A stretch of DNA of 64,000 nucleotides from Fulvimonas soli (GTDB lineage: Bacteria; Pseudomonadota; Gammaproteobacteria; Xanthomonadales; Rhodanobacteraceae): positions 242,216-306,215 of the forward strand of contig NZ_QGHC01000005.1 in assembly GCF_003148905.1 (NCBI RefSeq). The letters are read 5' to 3'. The number at the start of each line of letters is the position of its first letter. Within the stretch, counting starts at the first letter, position 1. Shown here one piece after another: positions 49,503 to 62,436 of the stretch. The notes beneath the pieces are model-generated. The model searched no databases, had not been told where the DNA came from, and saw only the letters and a list, made by a program, of their open reading frames with translations. The position numbers and the translations under genes were made by a program.

Positions 49503-49805
49503 CGCGGCACGCGCCGGGAAGGGCGTGACGCCTGGCGCTTGCGGGCGCATCGGCGTGCGCGGATGATCGCGTGGCGCCGGCCGGGCATGCTCGTGCCCTC
49601 TCCCCTCCGGGAGGAGAGGCAGGGCGAGGGGCCACTCTGGCGGGAACGTCCGTCCGCCGCGTTTTTTGCGCAGGAAGACATCAACAGCGACAGGGACCGA
49701 GGCAAGCGCGCCCCCTCACCCCGGCCCTCTTCCCGGAGGGGAGAGGGAGCCTTGCGGTGCCGCCGGTGCCATGATCCGCGTACCCGAACTCCAGGAGCCA
49801 TTGCC
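49503..49805. other. 303-bp gap after the response regulator gene
   Basis: Occupied mainly by a two-ended palindrome element (49596-49747). Between its two ends lies a T6 run (about 49662-49667). No gene supported. Confidence 0.5.
49596..49747. repeat. Two-ended palindrome element before the small secreted protein gene
   Basis: The left unit CCCTCTCCCCTCCGGGAGGA with a GGGCGAGGGGCC tail and the right unit CCCCTCACCCCGGCCCTC, then TTCCCGGAGGGGAGAGGG, face each other across about 95 bp. Confidence 0.75.
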
Positions 49806-50144
49806 ATGCGATGCCGTACCCTCCTTCTGCCGATCGCCGCGTTGCTGCCGGCATTCGCCATCGCGCAGAGCGCGCCACCGGCCGGCGGCGCCAGCGACAG
49901 CTGGAGCCGGCCCGCGTCCGCCGCCTCGACCTCCTATGCGGGCGACCCCGCGCACCGGCTCGCCGGCGACGGCGACTCGCACTTCAAGTTCAAGGAACGC
50001 CGCAACCCCGCGCAGGCGCCGCGGACCAACGCCGCGCAGCAGCAGTCCGGCAAGGCGCCGGTGGGCGGCGGCATGGAGATGGGCCGCGACGGCCGCCCCA
50101 CGGTGAACTGCGCCAGCACGCCGATGGACCCGTCGTGCCACTGA
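49806..50144 (+). CDS. Small secreted protein of unknown function between regulator and kinase
   Basis: A 112-residue protein with signal peptide MRCRTLLLPIAALLPAFAIA (cleavage before QSAPP). The mature part is hydrophilic and probably disordered, rich in Ser, Ala, Gly, Arg and Gln, and ends with CASTPMDPSCH, where the two Cys could form a small disulfide loop. I do not recognise a family. Its place between a response regulator and its kinase suggests a periplasmic accessory or signal-related role (inference), or a chance neighbour. It ends 28 bp before the kinase start. Confidence 0.6.
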   Translation: MRCRTLLLPIAALLPAFAIAQSAPPAGGASDSWSRPASAASTSYAGDPAHRLAGDGDSHFKFKERRNPAQAPRTNAAQQQSGKAPVGGGMEMGRDGRPTVNCASTPMDPSCH

Positions 50145-50172
50145 GCGGCCGCGACCCGCGCCAGGGCGCCGC

Positions 50173-51591
50173 ATGCTGCGGCGCCTGAGTTCGCTGGAGG
50201 CGCGGCTCACCGCGCTGCTCGCGCTGGCCGGCCTTGCCGGCGCGCTGGTTTTCGCCGGCATCACCCAGTGGCCGCTGCCGCAGCTGCTGGCCTGGGCGCA
50301 CAAGGACCTGGGCCTGGCGCTGCGCACCACGCCGCAGGGCACCTCCGGCGCCCTGCTGGCCAGCCTGGTGGTGCTGCTGCCGCTGGCGTTCTGGATGGCC
50401 GGCGTGGTGATGAGCCCGATCAAGCGCCTGCTGCGCGCGCTGGAGGGCGCGGTGGCCAGCTACCGCGACGGCGACTTCAGCTTCTCCATCGCCGCCGACC
50501 GCCGCGACGAGCTGGGCGAGCTGATCCGCATGCACAACGCGCTGGGCCAGACCCTGCGCGAGCAGCGCCAGCACCTGGTGCAGCGCGAGCTGCTGCTGGA
50601 CACGGTGGTGCAGAACACTCCGGTGGCGCTGGTGCTGACCAACGCCGCCGGCCGCGTCGCCTACGCCAACATCGCCGCGCGGCACCTGTTCAACGAGGGG
50701 CGCAGCCTCAACGGGCTGGACTTCAACGAGGTGTTGGCCGGCGCGCCCGAGGCGCTGCGCCGCGCGGTGGAGGGCGGCGCCGACGCGCTGCTCACGGTGG
50801 AGATGGACGGCCACGAGGAGACCTTCCACATCTCCCAGCGCGCGTTCCGCCTGCAGGGGCGGCCGCACCGGCTGCAGCTGTTCCGGCGCATGACGCGCGA
50901 GCTGTCGCGGCAGGAGGTGGTGACCTGGAAGCGGGTGATCCGGGTGATCAGCCACGAGCTCAACAACTCGCTGGCGCCGATCTCCTCGCTGGCGCACTCC
51001 GGCGCCGAGCTGGCGCGGCGCGGCCAGGTGGAGCGCCTGCCCGGCGTGTTCGCCAGCATCGGCGAGCGCGTGCGCCACCTGCACGGCTTCATCGCCGGCT
51101 ACGCCAGCTTCGCCAAGCTGCCCGCGCCGCGCCCGGCGGAGGTGGCCTGGCCGGCGTTCCTGGAGAGCCTGGCGCTGCACTGCCGCTTCGCCCTGCGCGG
51201 CGAGCCGCCGGCGCAGCCGGGCTGGTTCGACGCCGCGCAGGTCGAGCAGGTGCTGATCAACCTGGTCAAGAACGCGCACGAGTCCGGCAGCCCGGAGGAC
51301 GGCGTGACGCTGGGGCTGGACCTGGTCGGGCAGGACCTGCGCATCGAGGTGGCCGACCGCGGCCCCGGCATGAGCGAGAACGTGCTGGCGCAGGCGCTGC
51401 TGCCGTTCTATTCGACCAAGCGCTCCGGCACGGGCCTGGGCCTGGCGCTGGCGCGCGAGATCGTGGAGGCGCATGGCGGGCGCATCGCGCTGGCCAACCG
51501 CGACGGCGGCGGCCTGCGGGTGACTTTGCTGCTACCGCAGCATGGCGCCTCCGGGCGCGAGGCTACAATCCGCCAGGTGCCCGGCAGCTGA
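50173..51591 (+). CDS. NtrY-like sensor histidine kinase
   Basis: A 472-residue membrane kinase. Two TM helices at about 12-33 and 60-83 enclose a very short periplasmic loop of about 27 residues. A HAMP-like helix (to about 130), a PAS-like domain (about 138-225, NTPVALVLTNAAGRVAYANI), the H-box VISHELNNSLAPISS with His261, then the ATPase boxes NLVKNAHESG, ADRGPGMS and GTGLGLALAREIVEAHGG. The H-box ELNN style is that of NtrB/NtrY kinases that partner NtrC-type regulators. With such a small sensor loop it probably senses within the membrane or through another protein, possibly the transporter itself. Confidence 0.92.
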   Translation: MLRRLSSLEARLTALLALAGLAGALVFAGITQWPLPQLLAWAHKDLGLALRTTPQGTSGALLASLVVLLPLAFWMAGVVMSPIKRLLRALEGAVASYRDGDFSFSIAADRRDELGELIRMHNALGQTLREQRQHLVQRELLLDTVVQNTPVALVLTNAAGRVAYANIAARHLFNEGRSLNGLDFNEVLAGAPEALRRAVEGGADALLTVEMDGHEETFHISQRAFRLQGRPHRLQLFRRMTRELSRQEVVTWKRVIRVISHELNNSLAPISSLAHSGAELARRGQVERLPGVFASIGERVRHLHGFIAGYASFAKLPAPRPAEVAWPAFLESLALHCRFALRGEPPAQPGWFDAAQVEQVLINLVKNAHESGSPEDGVTLGLDLVGQDLRIEVADRGPGMSENVLAQALLPFYSTKRSGTGLGLALAREIVEAHGGRIALANRDGGGLRVTLLLPQHGASGREATIRQVPGS

Positions 51592-51626
51592 GCGACGCCG
51601 CCCGCGGCACGCAACCGGAGGGCGGC

Positions 51627-52679
51627 TTGGTCCAACCCGTGCGCGAGAAAAACAAGATCACCTCGTTCGACATCGCCCACCGGGCGGGCGTGTCGCAATC
51701 CACCGTCTCGCGCGCGCTGCGCGGCAGCCCGCTGGTGAACGAGGAAACCCGCCGGCGCATCCAGGCGGCGGTGGAGGAGCTCAACTACAAGGTCGACAAG
51801 AACGCCTCCAGCCTGCGCCGCAAGCACTCGGGCACGCTGGCGCTGCTGCTGTTCGAGGACCCGACCGCCGACGAGTCGCACATCAACCCGTTCTTCCTGT
51901 CGATGCTGGGCTCGATCACCCGCGCCTGCGCGCAGGAGGGCTACGACCTCCTGGTGTCGTTCCAGCAGCTCTCGCACGACTGGCACGCCGACTACGCCGA
52001 CACCAAGAAGGCCGACGGCATCATCCTGCTCGGCTACGGCGACTACCTGGCCTACCGCGACAAGCTGCGCAAGCTGGCCGAGCAGGGCACCCGCTCGGTG
52101 CGCTGGGGCGCGGTGCTGCCCGACCAGCCGGACGTCTCGATCGGCTGCGACAACCACGCCGGCGGGCGGATGGTCACCGAGCACCTGCTGGCGCAGGGCT
52201 GCCGGCGCATCGCCTTCCTGGGCGAGGCTTCCACCCACTACCCGGAATTCTTCGCGCGCTACCTCGGCTATGCCGAGGCGCTGGAGCAGGCCGGGCTGGC
52301 GGCCGACCAGGCGCTGCAGGCCGACGCCGAGAGCACCGAGCGCTCCGGCTACGAGGCGGTGGAGACGCTGCTGGCGCGCGGCGAGCGGTTCGACGCGGTG
52401 TTCGCGGCCAGCGACCTGATCGCCATCGGCGCGCTGCAGGCGCTCAACGCGCGCGGCCTGCAGGTGCCGCGCGACGTGGCGCTGGCCGGCTTCGACGACA
52501 TCCCGATGGCCAGCTTCGTCAATCCGCCGCTGACCACGGTGCTGCAGGATACCCAGCAGGCGGGGCGGCTGCTGGTCGATGCCCTGTTGCGGTTGATCCG
52601 CGGCGAGGTGGTGGAGAGCGCGATGTTGCCGGTGACGCTGAAGGTGCGGCGCTCCAGCTTGTGGAAGCAGGAGCGCTGA
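51627..52679 (+). CDS. LacI-family transcriptional regulator
   Basis: A 350-residue regulator. The N-terminal LacI HTH spans ITSFDIAHRAGVSQSTVSRA followed by LRGSPLVNEETRRRIQAAVEE and the hinge LNYKVDKNASSLRR. The sugar-binding core is periplasmic-binding-protein-like, with GCDNHAGGRMVTEHLLAQGC, FAASDLIAIGALQALNARG and GFDDIPMASFVNPPLTTV. The start is a TTG with GGAGGG four bases upstream; a GTG four codons later is an alternative. It follows the kinase by 35 bp on the same strand but faces the alpha-glucan genes on the other strand, so maltose/maltodextrin is the likely inducer (inference). Confidence 0.92.
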   Translation: MVQPVREKNKITSFDIAHRAGVSQSTVSRALRGSPLVNEETRRRIQAAVEELNYKVDKNASSLRRKHSGTLALLLFEDPTADESHINPFFLSMLGSITRACAQEGYDLLVSFQQLSHDWHADYADTKKADGIILLGYGDYLAYRDKLRKLAEQGTRSVRWGAVLPDQPDVSIGCDNHAGGRMVTEHLLAQGCRRIAFLGEASTHYPEFFARYLGYAEALEQAGLAADQALQADAESTERSGYEAVETLLARGERFDAVFAASDLIAIGALQALNARGLQVPRDVALAGFDDIPMASFVNPPLTTVLQDTQQAGRLLVDALLRLIRGEVVESAMLPVTLKVRRSSLWKQER

Positions 52680-52868
52680 GCGGGGTTTTGCCGCTGCCCG
52701 GGGTGGTCGGCGTCCGGTCGTTGGTTGTCGATCGTCTGCAGCCGCTTTTCTTCCGGTCGCGGTCGGGCTGCGCTTTCGGGCGCCGTGTCCGCGCTAGGGT
52801 GAGTCTGTAGGCCACGGGCGGCGCGCGGTCAACTCCCGCCAGCAATATCTGCAGCTCCACATGGCGTC

Positions 52869-52903
52869 ATTCCCGCGCAAGCGGGAATCCATGTTGCTTT
52901 TTT
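52869..52903 (+). terminator. Hairpin ATTCCCGC-GCAA-GCGGGAAT with nearby T7 run
   Basis: A perfect 8-bp stem and GCAA tetraloop (52869-52888), then a T7 tract within TTGCTTTTTTTGG (about 52894-52906). The 9-nt gap between stem and T-run is long for an intrinsic terminator. The hairpin text (CGTCATTCCCGCGCAAGCGG) is also a common intergenic repeat. It may end the LacI transcript. Confidence 0.45.
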
Positions 52904-52978
52904 TGGTGTGGCTGCCGCCTGCTACGAGCCCGGTCGGAACCTGGACCGCCTCCGGCGGGGTTCCGCCTGCCGGCGGGC

Positions 52979-53275
52979 GGGCTACTTCTCTTTACTTGCC
53001 CACGCGCGCGCTTGGAGCGCGAGCGAACGGCGAAGCCGGCCCGAAGGGCGGAAGGGCAGGATGCCCGGAGTAAAGAGCAGTAGCCCAAGAGAAAAGGCCC
53101 CCCGATGGCGCGCCTTCCGGGCGTCCCCGGATCAAGTCCGGGGCAGGCTCTGCCCGGAAGGTGTGCGGGTGGGCGGCGGGGTTTTTCGACGGCACAGTCC
53201 CTGTGCCGACGAAAAACTGGCCCGCCTCCCTGCGGGCCACCCTCCGGGCTGGTCCGCCGCCCACCCGCCGCACCA
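52979..53275. repeat. Nest of inverted repeats (possible structured RNA or MITE-like element)
   Basis: Four dyads follow one another. (1) GGGCTACTTCTCTTTACT (52979-52996) against AGTAAAGAGCAGTAGCCC (53069-53086), one mismatch. (2) CCTTCCGGGC (about 53113-53122) against GCCCGGAAGG (about 53152-53161), enclosing CCCCGG-ATCAAGT-CCGGGG (53125-53143). (3) GTGCGGGTGGGCGGCGG (53162-53178) against CCGCCGCCCACCCGCCGCAC (about 53255-53275). (4) inside that, GTTTTTCGACGGCACAG (53181-53197) against CTGTGCCGACGAAAAAC (53201-53217), one mismatch, 3-nt loop. Confidence 0.75.
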
Positions 53276-53436
53276 TAGGGGCCCCGAAAGAGCAGCGCGC
53301 TTCCTGCGCGCACTCCTCTCACGCTCGCTGCGCGAGCGAGAAGCGGGAAGCGAGGGACGAGAGGCGAGCAGCGAGTGGTGAGAAGTGAATGGTGGGGCGA
53401 ATCAGGGCGGGACTTTCGGACGTGCCGCGCCTTGCG

Positions 53437-53472
53437 CCCTCTCCCCTCCGGGGAGAGGGTTGGGGCGAGGGG
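53437..53472. repeat. Palindrome unit with GGGGCGAGGGG tail
   Basis: CCCTCTCCCCTCCGGGGAGA then GGGTTGGGGCGAGGGG, about 60 bp downstream of the sugar porter stop. Confidence 0.75.
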
Positions 53473-53529
53473 CGGGGCTCGCGGCGGCGCTCATTGCTGC
53501 TGGCGGTGCAGCGGCAACGCCCGACTCCC

Positions 53530-55029
53530 CTACGCGCCGGCCTCCCGCGCCGGCTCCCGCACCCGCAACGTGAACAACCCGGCCACGATCAGGCTGGCCC
53601 CGCCCAGCGCCAGCGCCCAGATCGCCTGGCCGTGGAAGCACAACCGCAGCAGCAGGCCCAGCACGCTGGCGGCGAGCAGCTGGGGGATCACGATGAAGAA
53701 GTTGAAGATGCCCATGTACACGCCCATCTTCGCCGCCGGCAGGTCGTCGGAGAGCAGCGCGTAGGGCAGCGACAGGATCGAGGCCCAGGCGAAGCCCACG
53801 CCCACCATCGAGGCGAGCAGCCAGTGCGGATCGCGGACCAGCAGGAACGACAGCAGCCCCGCGCCGCCCAGCCACAGGTTGAGCAGGTGGCTGATGCGCA
53901 GGCCCCAGCGCCGCACCATCCACGGGATCGCGATCGCCGCCAGCGCGGCGAAGCCGTTGTAGGCGGCGAACAGCACGCCGACCCAGTTGGCGCCCTCGTT
54001 GTAGGCCGCCGAATGCGGGTCGGCGCTGCCAAAGTGCACCGCGGTCACCGCCGCGGTGGCGTAGATCCACAGCGCGAACAGCGCGAACCAGGTGAACAGC
54101 TGCACCCAGGCCAGCCGGCGCATGGTGTCGGGCATGCCGTACAGGTCGCCCATCACCTGCGCGAGCATGCCGCGGCTGCGGGTGACGCTGCGCCAGGCGA
54201 ACAGCAGCCCGAACACGACCAGACCGCCGGCGAGCAGGTACATCTCCCGCTCCAGCGCGAAGCGGCGGATCGCGAACAGCACCGCCACGCCCACCGCGAG
54301 CAGCAGCAGGCCGAAGCGCCAGGCGCGCGAGGCGTCCGCCGGCGCCGCGCCGTCCTCGCCGCCGGTGAAGCCGCGCAGCTCGCCGGGCGAGTACTCGCGG
54401 CTGCGCACGATGGTCCACAGCACCGAGCCGAGCAGCACCAGGCCGCCCAGGTAGAAGGAGTACTTCACCGTGTCCGGGATGCCGTCGGCCGGCGCGACGT
54501 TGGCCACGCCCAGCCGCGCCAGCAGCCACGGCAGCAGCGAGGCGACCACCGCGCCCACGCCGATGAAGAAGCTCTGCATGGTGTAGCCGAGCGGACGCTG
54601 GCGCTCCGGCAGCTGGTCGCCGACGAAGGCGCGGAACGGCTCCATCGATACGTTGATGGAGGCGTCCATGATCCACAGCAGCCCCGCGGCGATCCACAGC
54701 GCGGGCGCGTTGGGCATCGCCAGCAGCGCCAGCGTGGCGAGCACCGCGCCGGCGAGGAAGTAGGGCCGGCGCCGGCCCAGCCGCGTCCAGGTGCGGTCGG
54801 AGCAGTAGCCGATGATCGGCTGCACGATCAGCCCGGTGGCCGGCGCGGCGATCCACAGGCCGGGGATCGAGGCGACGTCCGCGCCCAGCGTCTGGAAGAT
54901 GCGGCTGACGTTGGCGTTCTGCAGCGCCAGCCCGAACTGGATGCCGAGGAAGCCGAAGCACATGTTCCAGATCTGCCAGAACGACAGGGCGGGCTTGGCG
55001 GGCGCCGGGCGGGGAGGCGTGGCGGTCAT
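53530..55029 (-). CDS. MFS sugar porter (GPH/SLC45-like, probable maltose:H+ symporter)
   Basis: A 499-residue inner-membrane transporter with 12 predicted helices. It starts FWQIWNMCFGFLGIQFGLAL and has QNANVSRIFQTLGADVASIP, the cytoplasmic loop DRTWTRLGRRRPYFLAGA (MFS A-like motif), FVGDQLPERQRPLGYTMQSF and, in the second half, YNEGANWVGVLFAAYNGFA. This text is typical of the sucrose/maltose porter group found in TonB-linked glucan loci of xanthomonads and caulobacters. It lies beside amylase and glucosidase genes, so it should import maltose or maltodextrins across the inner membrane. Confidence 0.88.
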   Translation of the reverse strand: MTATPPRPAPAKPALSFWQIWNMCFGFLGIQFGLALQNANVSRIFQTLGADVASIPGLWIAAPATGLIVQPIIGYCSDRTWTRLGRRRPYFLAGAVLATLALLAMPNAPALWIAAGLLWIMDASINVSMEPFRAFVGDQLPERQRPLGYTMQSFFIGVGAVVASLLPWLLARLGVANVAPADGIPDTVKYSFYLGGLVLLGSVLWTIVRSREYSPGELRGFTGGEDGAAPADASRAWRFGLLLLAVGVAVLFAIRRFALEREMYLLAGGLVVFGLLFAWRSVTRSRGMLAQVMGDLYGMPDTMRRLAWVQLFTWFALFALWIYATAAVTAVHFGSADPHSAAYNEGANWVGVLFAAYNGFAALAAIAIPWMVRRWGLRISHLLNLWLGGAGLLSFLLVRDPHWLLASMVGVGFAWASILSLPYALLSDDLPAAKMGVYMGIFNFFIVIPQLLAASVLGLLLRLCFHGQAIWALALGGASLIVAGLFTLRVREPAREAGA

Positions 55030-55137
55030 GCGGGCTGCGCGGCGCGTCGGGGACAGGGGCCTGGAATGACCCCCGGCACCGTGCTGCGGTGGCGAGGGCG
55101 CGTCATGTGTTGCCGTGGAAGGCCGCCGCCGCGACGG

Positions 55138-55290
55138 CTCCCTCTCCCCTCCGGGAAGAGGGTCGGGGTGAGGGGCCAGCCTGGCGAAAGCGCCCGGCAT
55201 CGAAAGCTCTCACGCGAAAACCCCTCGCATCTTCCAGCGCCACGGCGAGAGTGTCCCCTCACCCCAGCCCTCTCCCCGGAGGGGAGAGGG
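55138..55290. repeat. Two-ended palindrome element upstream of the porter gene
   Basis: The left unit at 55138 (CTCCCTCTCCCCTCCGGGAA, then GAGGGTCGGGGTGAGGGG) and the right unit ending at 55290 (CCCCTCACCCCAGCCCTC, then TCCCCGGAGGGGAGAGGG) enclose about 85 bp. It fills much of the 322-bp gap between the porter and the six-hairpin glycosidase gene. Confidence 0.8.
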
Positions 55291-55351
55291 CGCTTCGCCT
55301 GGAATGGAGGGCGGTCGCCATGCGTGGCCGCCTGCCTGGCGCGCCCCCGGC

Positions 55352-57535
55352 TCATGGCGTGTCCCGTGCCGGCAGCGGCGCGATGACCAGGTCGCCGAGC
55401 TCCGCCTCGTTGAGCGGCTTGTCGCCTCCCTTGCCGCCGGTGTAGTGCACGGCGTGGGCGAGGTAGCTCATGTTGAAGCCGTCCTCCAGCGCGAAGCGGC
55501 ACGTGGCGCCGGCCTTGGCGGCGAACGTGCCCCAGGTGGAGCGCTGCGTGCCCACGCTGTGCGGCATCACCAGCGGCACGCGCTGCGGCGCGGCGCCGTC
55601 GCAGCTGGCCACCAGCGTCTTCACCGCGGCGGTGATGCCGGTGTTGATCGGGCCGTGCGGGTTGGCGTAGTCGAAGGCGACGCGGTAGCGGCCGCCCGCG
55701 GGTGCCTTCCACGCGCGCGGCCAGGCGCCGCCGACGTTCGCGGCGGCACCGACGCAGGTGTCGGGGCTGTGCAGCGACTCCAGGCCATTCGCGTCGATGC
55801 GGGTGGCGCTCAGGCAGAGCAGGCCGGCCTGTTTCGGCAGCTGCGCCTGGCCGTCCACCGCGCCGATGCGGCGGCCGTTGGCGTACAGCACCGCCTTGCC
55901 GTCCACCTGCACGCGCCAGCCGTCGCCGTCGGCCTGCGCGACGGGGGCGGGCGGGGCGTCGGGCGCGTACAGCGTGGCGCCGGTGCGCAGCGGCGGCGCC
56001 TTCGCGGCGATCGCCTTCAGCGTCACCGTGGTGGTGTCGCCCTGCGTGGCCGTGGCGTCCGCCACCAGCAGGTCGCCGTCGATGCGCTCCGGGCGCTGCA
56101 GCACGATGCGCCGGCCGGGCAGGTCGAGCGCGATGGCCTTGCGCTCGCCGAACAGCATCGGCACCAGCGCGGCGGGCAGCTTGGGCTCGACGCGGCCGTC
56201 GTCGGCGAGGCCGAACACGCCCTCGGTCACCGCGGCGATGTAGGCGGCCACCGACCACAGCTGGCGCGGCGAGTTGACCACCGGGCCGCTCAGCCTGCCC
56301 TCGTCCACGTGCACGGCCTGGCTCTCGAGCTCGTAGTTCTCCATGTTGGAGCCGGCCAGCGCGGCGCCGCGCATGATCGAGCGCAGCTCGTGCGCGATCC
56401 GCGCCGGGTCGTCCGTGGCGCGCGCGGCGCGCAGCGCGTAGGCGCTGACGAAGGGCCAGATCGCGCGGTTGTGGTAGACCGGCTGGTCGCGCCGCTCGGG
56501 CCAGATCACCGGGCTGCCGGCGTCCCAGGTCGGGTAGTTGGCCAGCGCCTGCCGCGCGCGCTCGCCCTCGGCCAGGCCGCTGGTGACGGCGAGCGCGGTG
56601 CCGAGCAGGTCGTAGGTGTCGTAGGGGGTGCCGTCGCCGCCGAGGTAGCTCATGTACAGGCCGCGGTCGGCGCGCCAGAAACGCGCGTTGATCGCGGCCT
56701 TCAGCGCGTCGGCCTGGGCGCGGTAGTCCGCGGCGGCCCCGGCGTCGCCGCGCGCGCGCGCCTGCGCGGCGGCGAGGTCGAGCGCCTGGTAGTGCAGCAC
56801 GTTGGTGGACAGCGCGAAGGACTGGCCGATGAAGGCCACGTTGTCCGCCGTCCACGCCGGATAGGTCTGCTCGCGCCAGTCGAGGAACGAGGTCTCGCCG
56901 CGGTACAGGCCGAGCGCGGCGTCGAAGGCGTAGCGCCGCTCCTGCGCCAGCGTGTCGCGCAGCGCGCGCCAGGTCGCGCCGGCGAAGCCCTTGTCGCCGA
57001 GCAGGTGGCGCGCGCCGAGGAACCACACCACGCGGTCGGTGCTGATCGGCCAGCTGCCGCCCGAGCCGGTGTCCTGCATCGCGTACAGGCCGGGCGCGCC
57101 CGGCGCGCGCGCCGCGGACAGCTTGAAGCGCAGGCCGTTGCGCGCGCGCTCCGGGTCGAGCCGCCACAGGCCCAGGTCGATCGAGTAGGACAGGTCGCGC
57201 GTCCACACGTACGGCCACTTCACGCCGGTGACGTAGCAGTGGCAGGGGATCGGCCGGCCGTGGTCGTAGGCGGGGTCGCGGATCGCGTCCACCACGTCCT
57301 GCGCGAGGTCGTCCTGCGCCATCTGGAACAGGCCGTCGAACAGCGGGCTGGCGGTGTCGGCGCGCATCGCGCCGGCGTTCACCGCGCGCTGGCCGAAGGG
57401 GCCGCTCAGCAGGTAGCGGCCGCCCGCCTGCGCCTGCATGCGCGCCTGCTGGCCGTGCCAGCGCAGCTCGGTGCGCCAGGCGCCGTCGGCCGCCGGGCCG
57501 GCGGCGAGCGCCGCGATCAGGACGGCGCTCAGCAT
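55352..57535 (-). CDS. Secreted six-hairpin-type glycoside hydrolase of uncertain family
   Basis: A 727-residue protein with a short signal peptide (MLSAVLIAALAAGPAADG). The central part, about residues 70-480, has the (alpha/alpha)6 glycosidase look: KWPYVWTRDLSYSIDLGLWR, GGSWPISTDRVVWFLGA, YPAWTADNVAFIGQSFALST, YDTYDLLGTAL, VIWPERRDQPVYHNRAIWPF and SNMENYELESQAVH. The C-terminal 200 residues are beta-rich and may bind carbohydrate. Such domains occur in GH15, GH63 and related glucosidases; acidic residues in TRDLS and WPERRD are catalytic candidates. The cluster context points to an alpha-glucan or oligosaccharide substrate. The family assignment is not secure. Confidence 0.65.
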   Translation of the reverse strand: MLSAVLIAALAAGPAADGAWRTELRWHGQQARMQAQAGGRYLLSGPFGQRAVNAGAMRADTASPLFDGLFQMAQDDLAQDVVDAIRDPAYDHGRPIPCHCYVTGVKWPYVWTRDLSYSIDLGLWRLDPERARNGLRFKLSAARAPGAPGLYAMQDTGSGGSWPISTDRVVWFLGARHLLGDKGFAGATWRALRDTLAQERRYAFDAALGLYRGETSFLDWREQTYPAWTADNVAFIGQSFALSTNVLHYQALDLAAAQARARGDAGAAADYRAQADALKAAINARFWRADRGLYMSYLGGDGTPYDTYDLLGTALAVTSGLAEGERARQALANYPTWDAGSPVIWPERRDQPVYHNRAIWPFVSAYALRAARATDDPARIAHELRSIMRGAALAGSNMENYELESQAVHVDEGRLSGPVVNSPRQLWSVAAYIAAVTEGVFGLADDGRVEPKLPAALVPMLFGERKAIALDLPGRRIVLQRPERIDGDLLVADATATQGDTTTVTLKAIAAKAPPLRTGATLYAPDAPPAPVAQADGDGWRVQVDGKAVLYANGRRIGAVDGQAQLPKQAGLLCLSATRIDANGLESLHSPDTCVGAAANVGGAWPRAWKAPAGGRYRVAFDYANPHGPINTGITAAVKTLVASCDGAAPQRVPLVMPHSVGTQRSTWGTFAAKAGATCRFALEDGFNMSYLAHAVHYTGGKGGDKPLNEAELGDLVIAPLPARDTP

Positions 57536-57715
57536 GGGCGCTCCGCGGGAGCGGGGAGTCGGCGGTTCGTGGTCATCGTGCAGGCCCCTTGCGGTGGGAG
57601 ACGTTTATGGCATGTCGCGCGGGCAAGTTGTAGTGCGGCCGCAGCATCGGCGGCCGGCGCGGAAAGCGGCGGACGGCTGCGTGGCCGGGCGCCCGCGGCG
57701 CCCGGCCCGCCGGGG
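57536..57715. other. 180-bp gap between amylase and glycosidase genes
   Basis: Carries a GC-rich hairpin just after the amylase stop (57683-57707) and the GGAGCG ribosome site of the glycosidase gene. No operator-like palindrome was found. Confidence 0.4.
57683..57707 (-). terminator. GC hairpin after the amylase gene
   Basis: GGCCGGGCGCC and GGCGCCCGGCC form a perfect 11-bp stem with a 3-nt loop, 9 bp beyond the amylase stop. No T-run follows on the minus strand, so it may be an attenuator or an mRNA 3'-end stabiliser rather than a full terminator. Confidence 0.45.
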
Positions 57716-62329
<4,614 letters not shown>

Positions 62330-62436
62330 TCGGCTTCGCGCCGCGCTTTTTCGTGGTGCAGCGCAGCGACGGGACGGCGCGATTGCGCCCCGGCGCGGCG
62401 CGCCCCGACAATCGCCCGCACCGCAGGGGAGAACGC

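Larger units (their letters stand above)
52680..53529. other. 850-bp convergent gap between the LacI gene and the sugar porter gene
   Basis: No supported gene. It holds a terminator-like hairpin (52869), a 300-bp nest of inverted repeats (52979-53275), a GCGAG-rich purine tract at about 53330-53390 and one standard palindrome unit (53437). Both neighbouring genes end into it, so no promoter is expected. Confidence 0.5.

Noticed and set aside
53069..53160. Small ORF in the nested inverted repeat region
   Set aside because: Frames crossing this region are dictated by the palindromes and have no start signal or family resemblance.
53402..54961. Long open frames antisense to or overlapping the porter, amylase, permease and other genes
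   Set aside because: They are Arg/Ala/Gly/His-rich shadows of well-supported genes in other frames, caused by GC content above about 70 percent.
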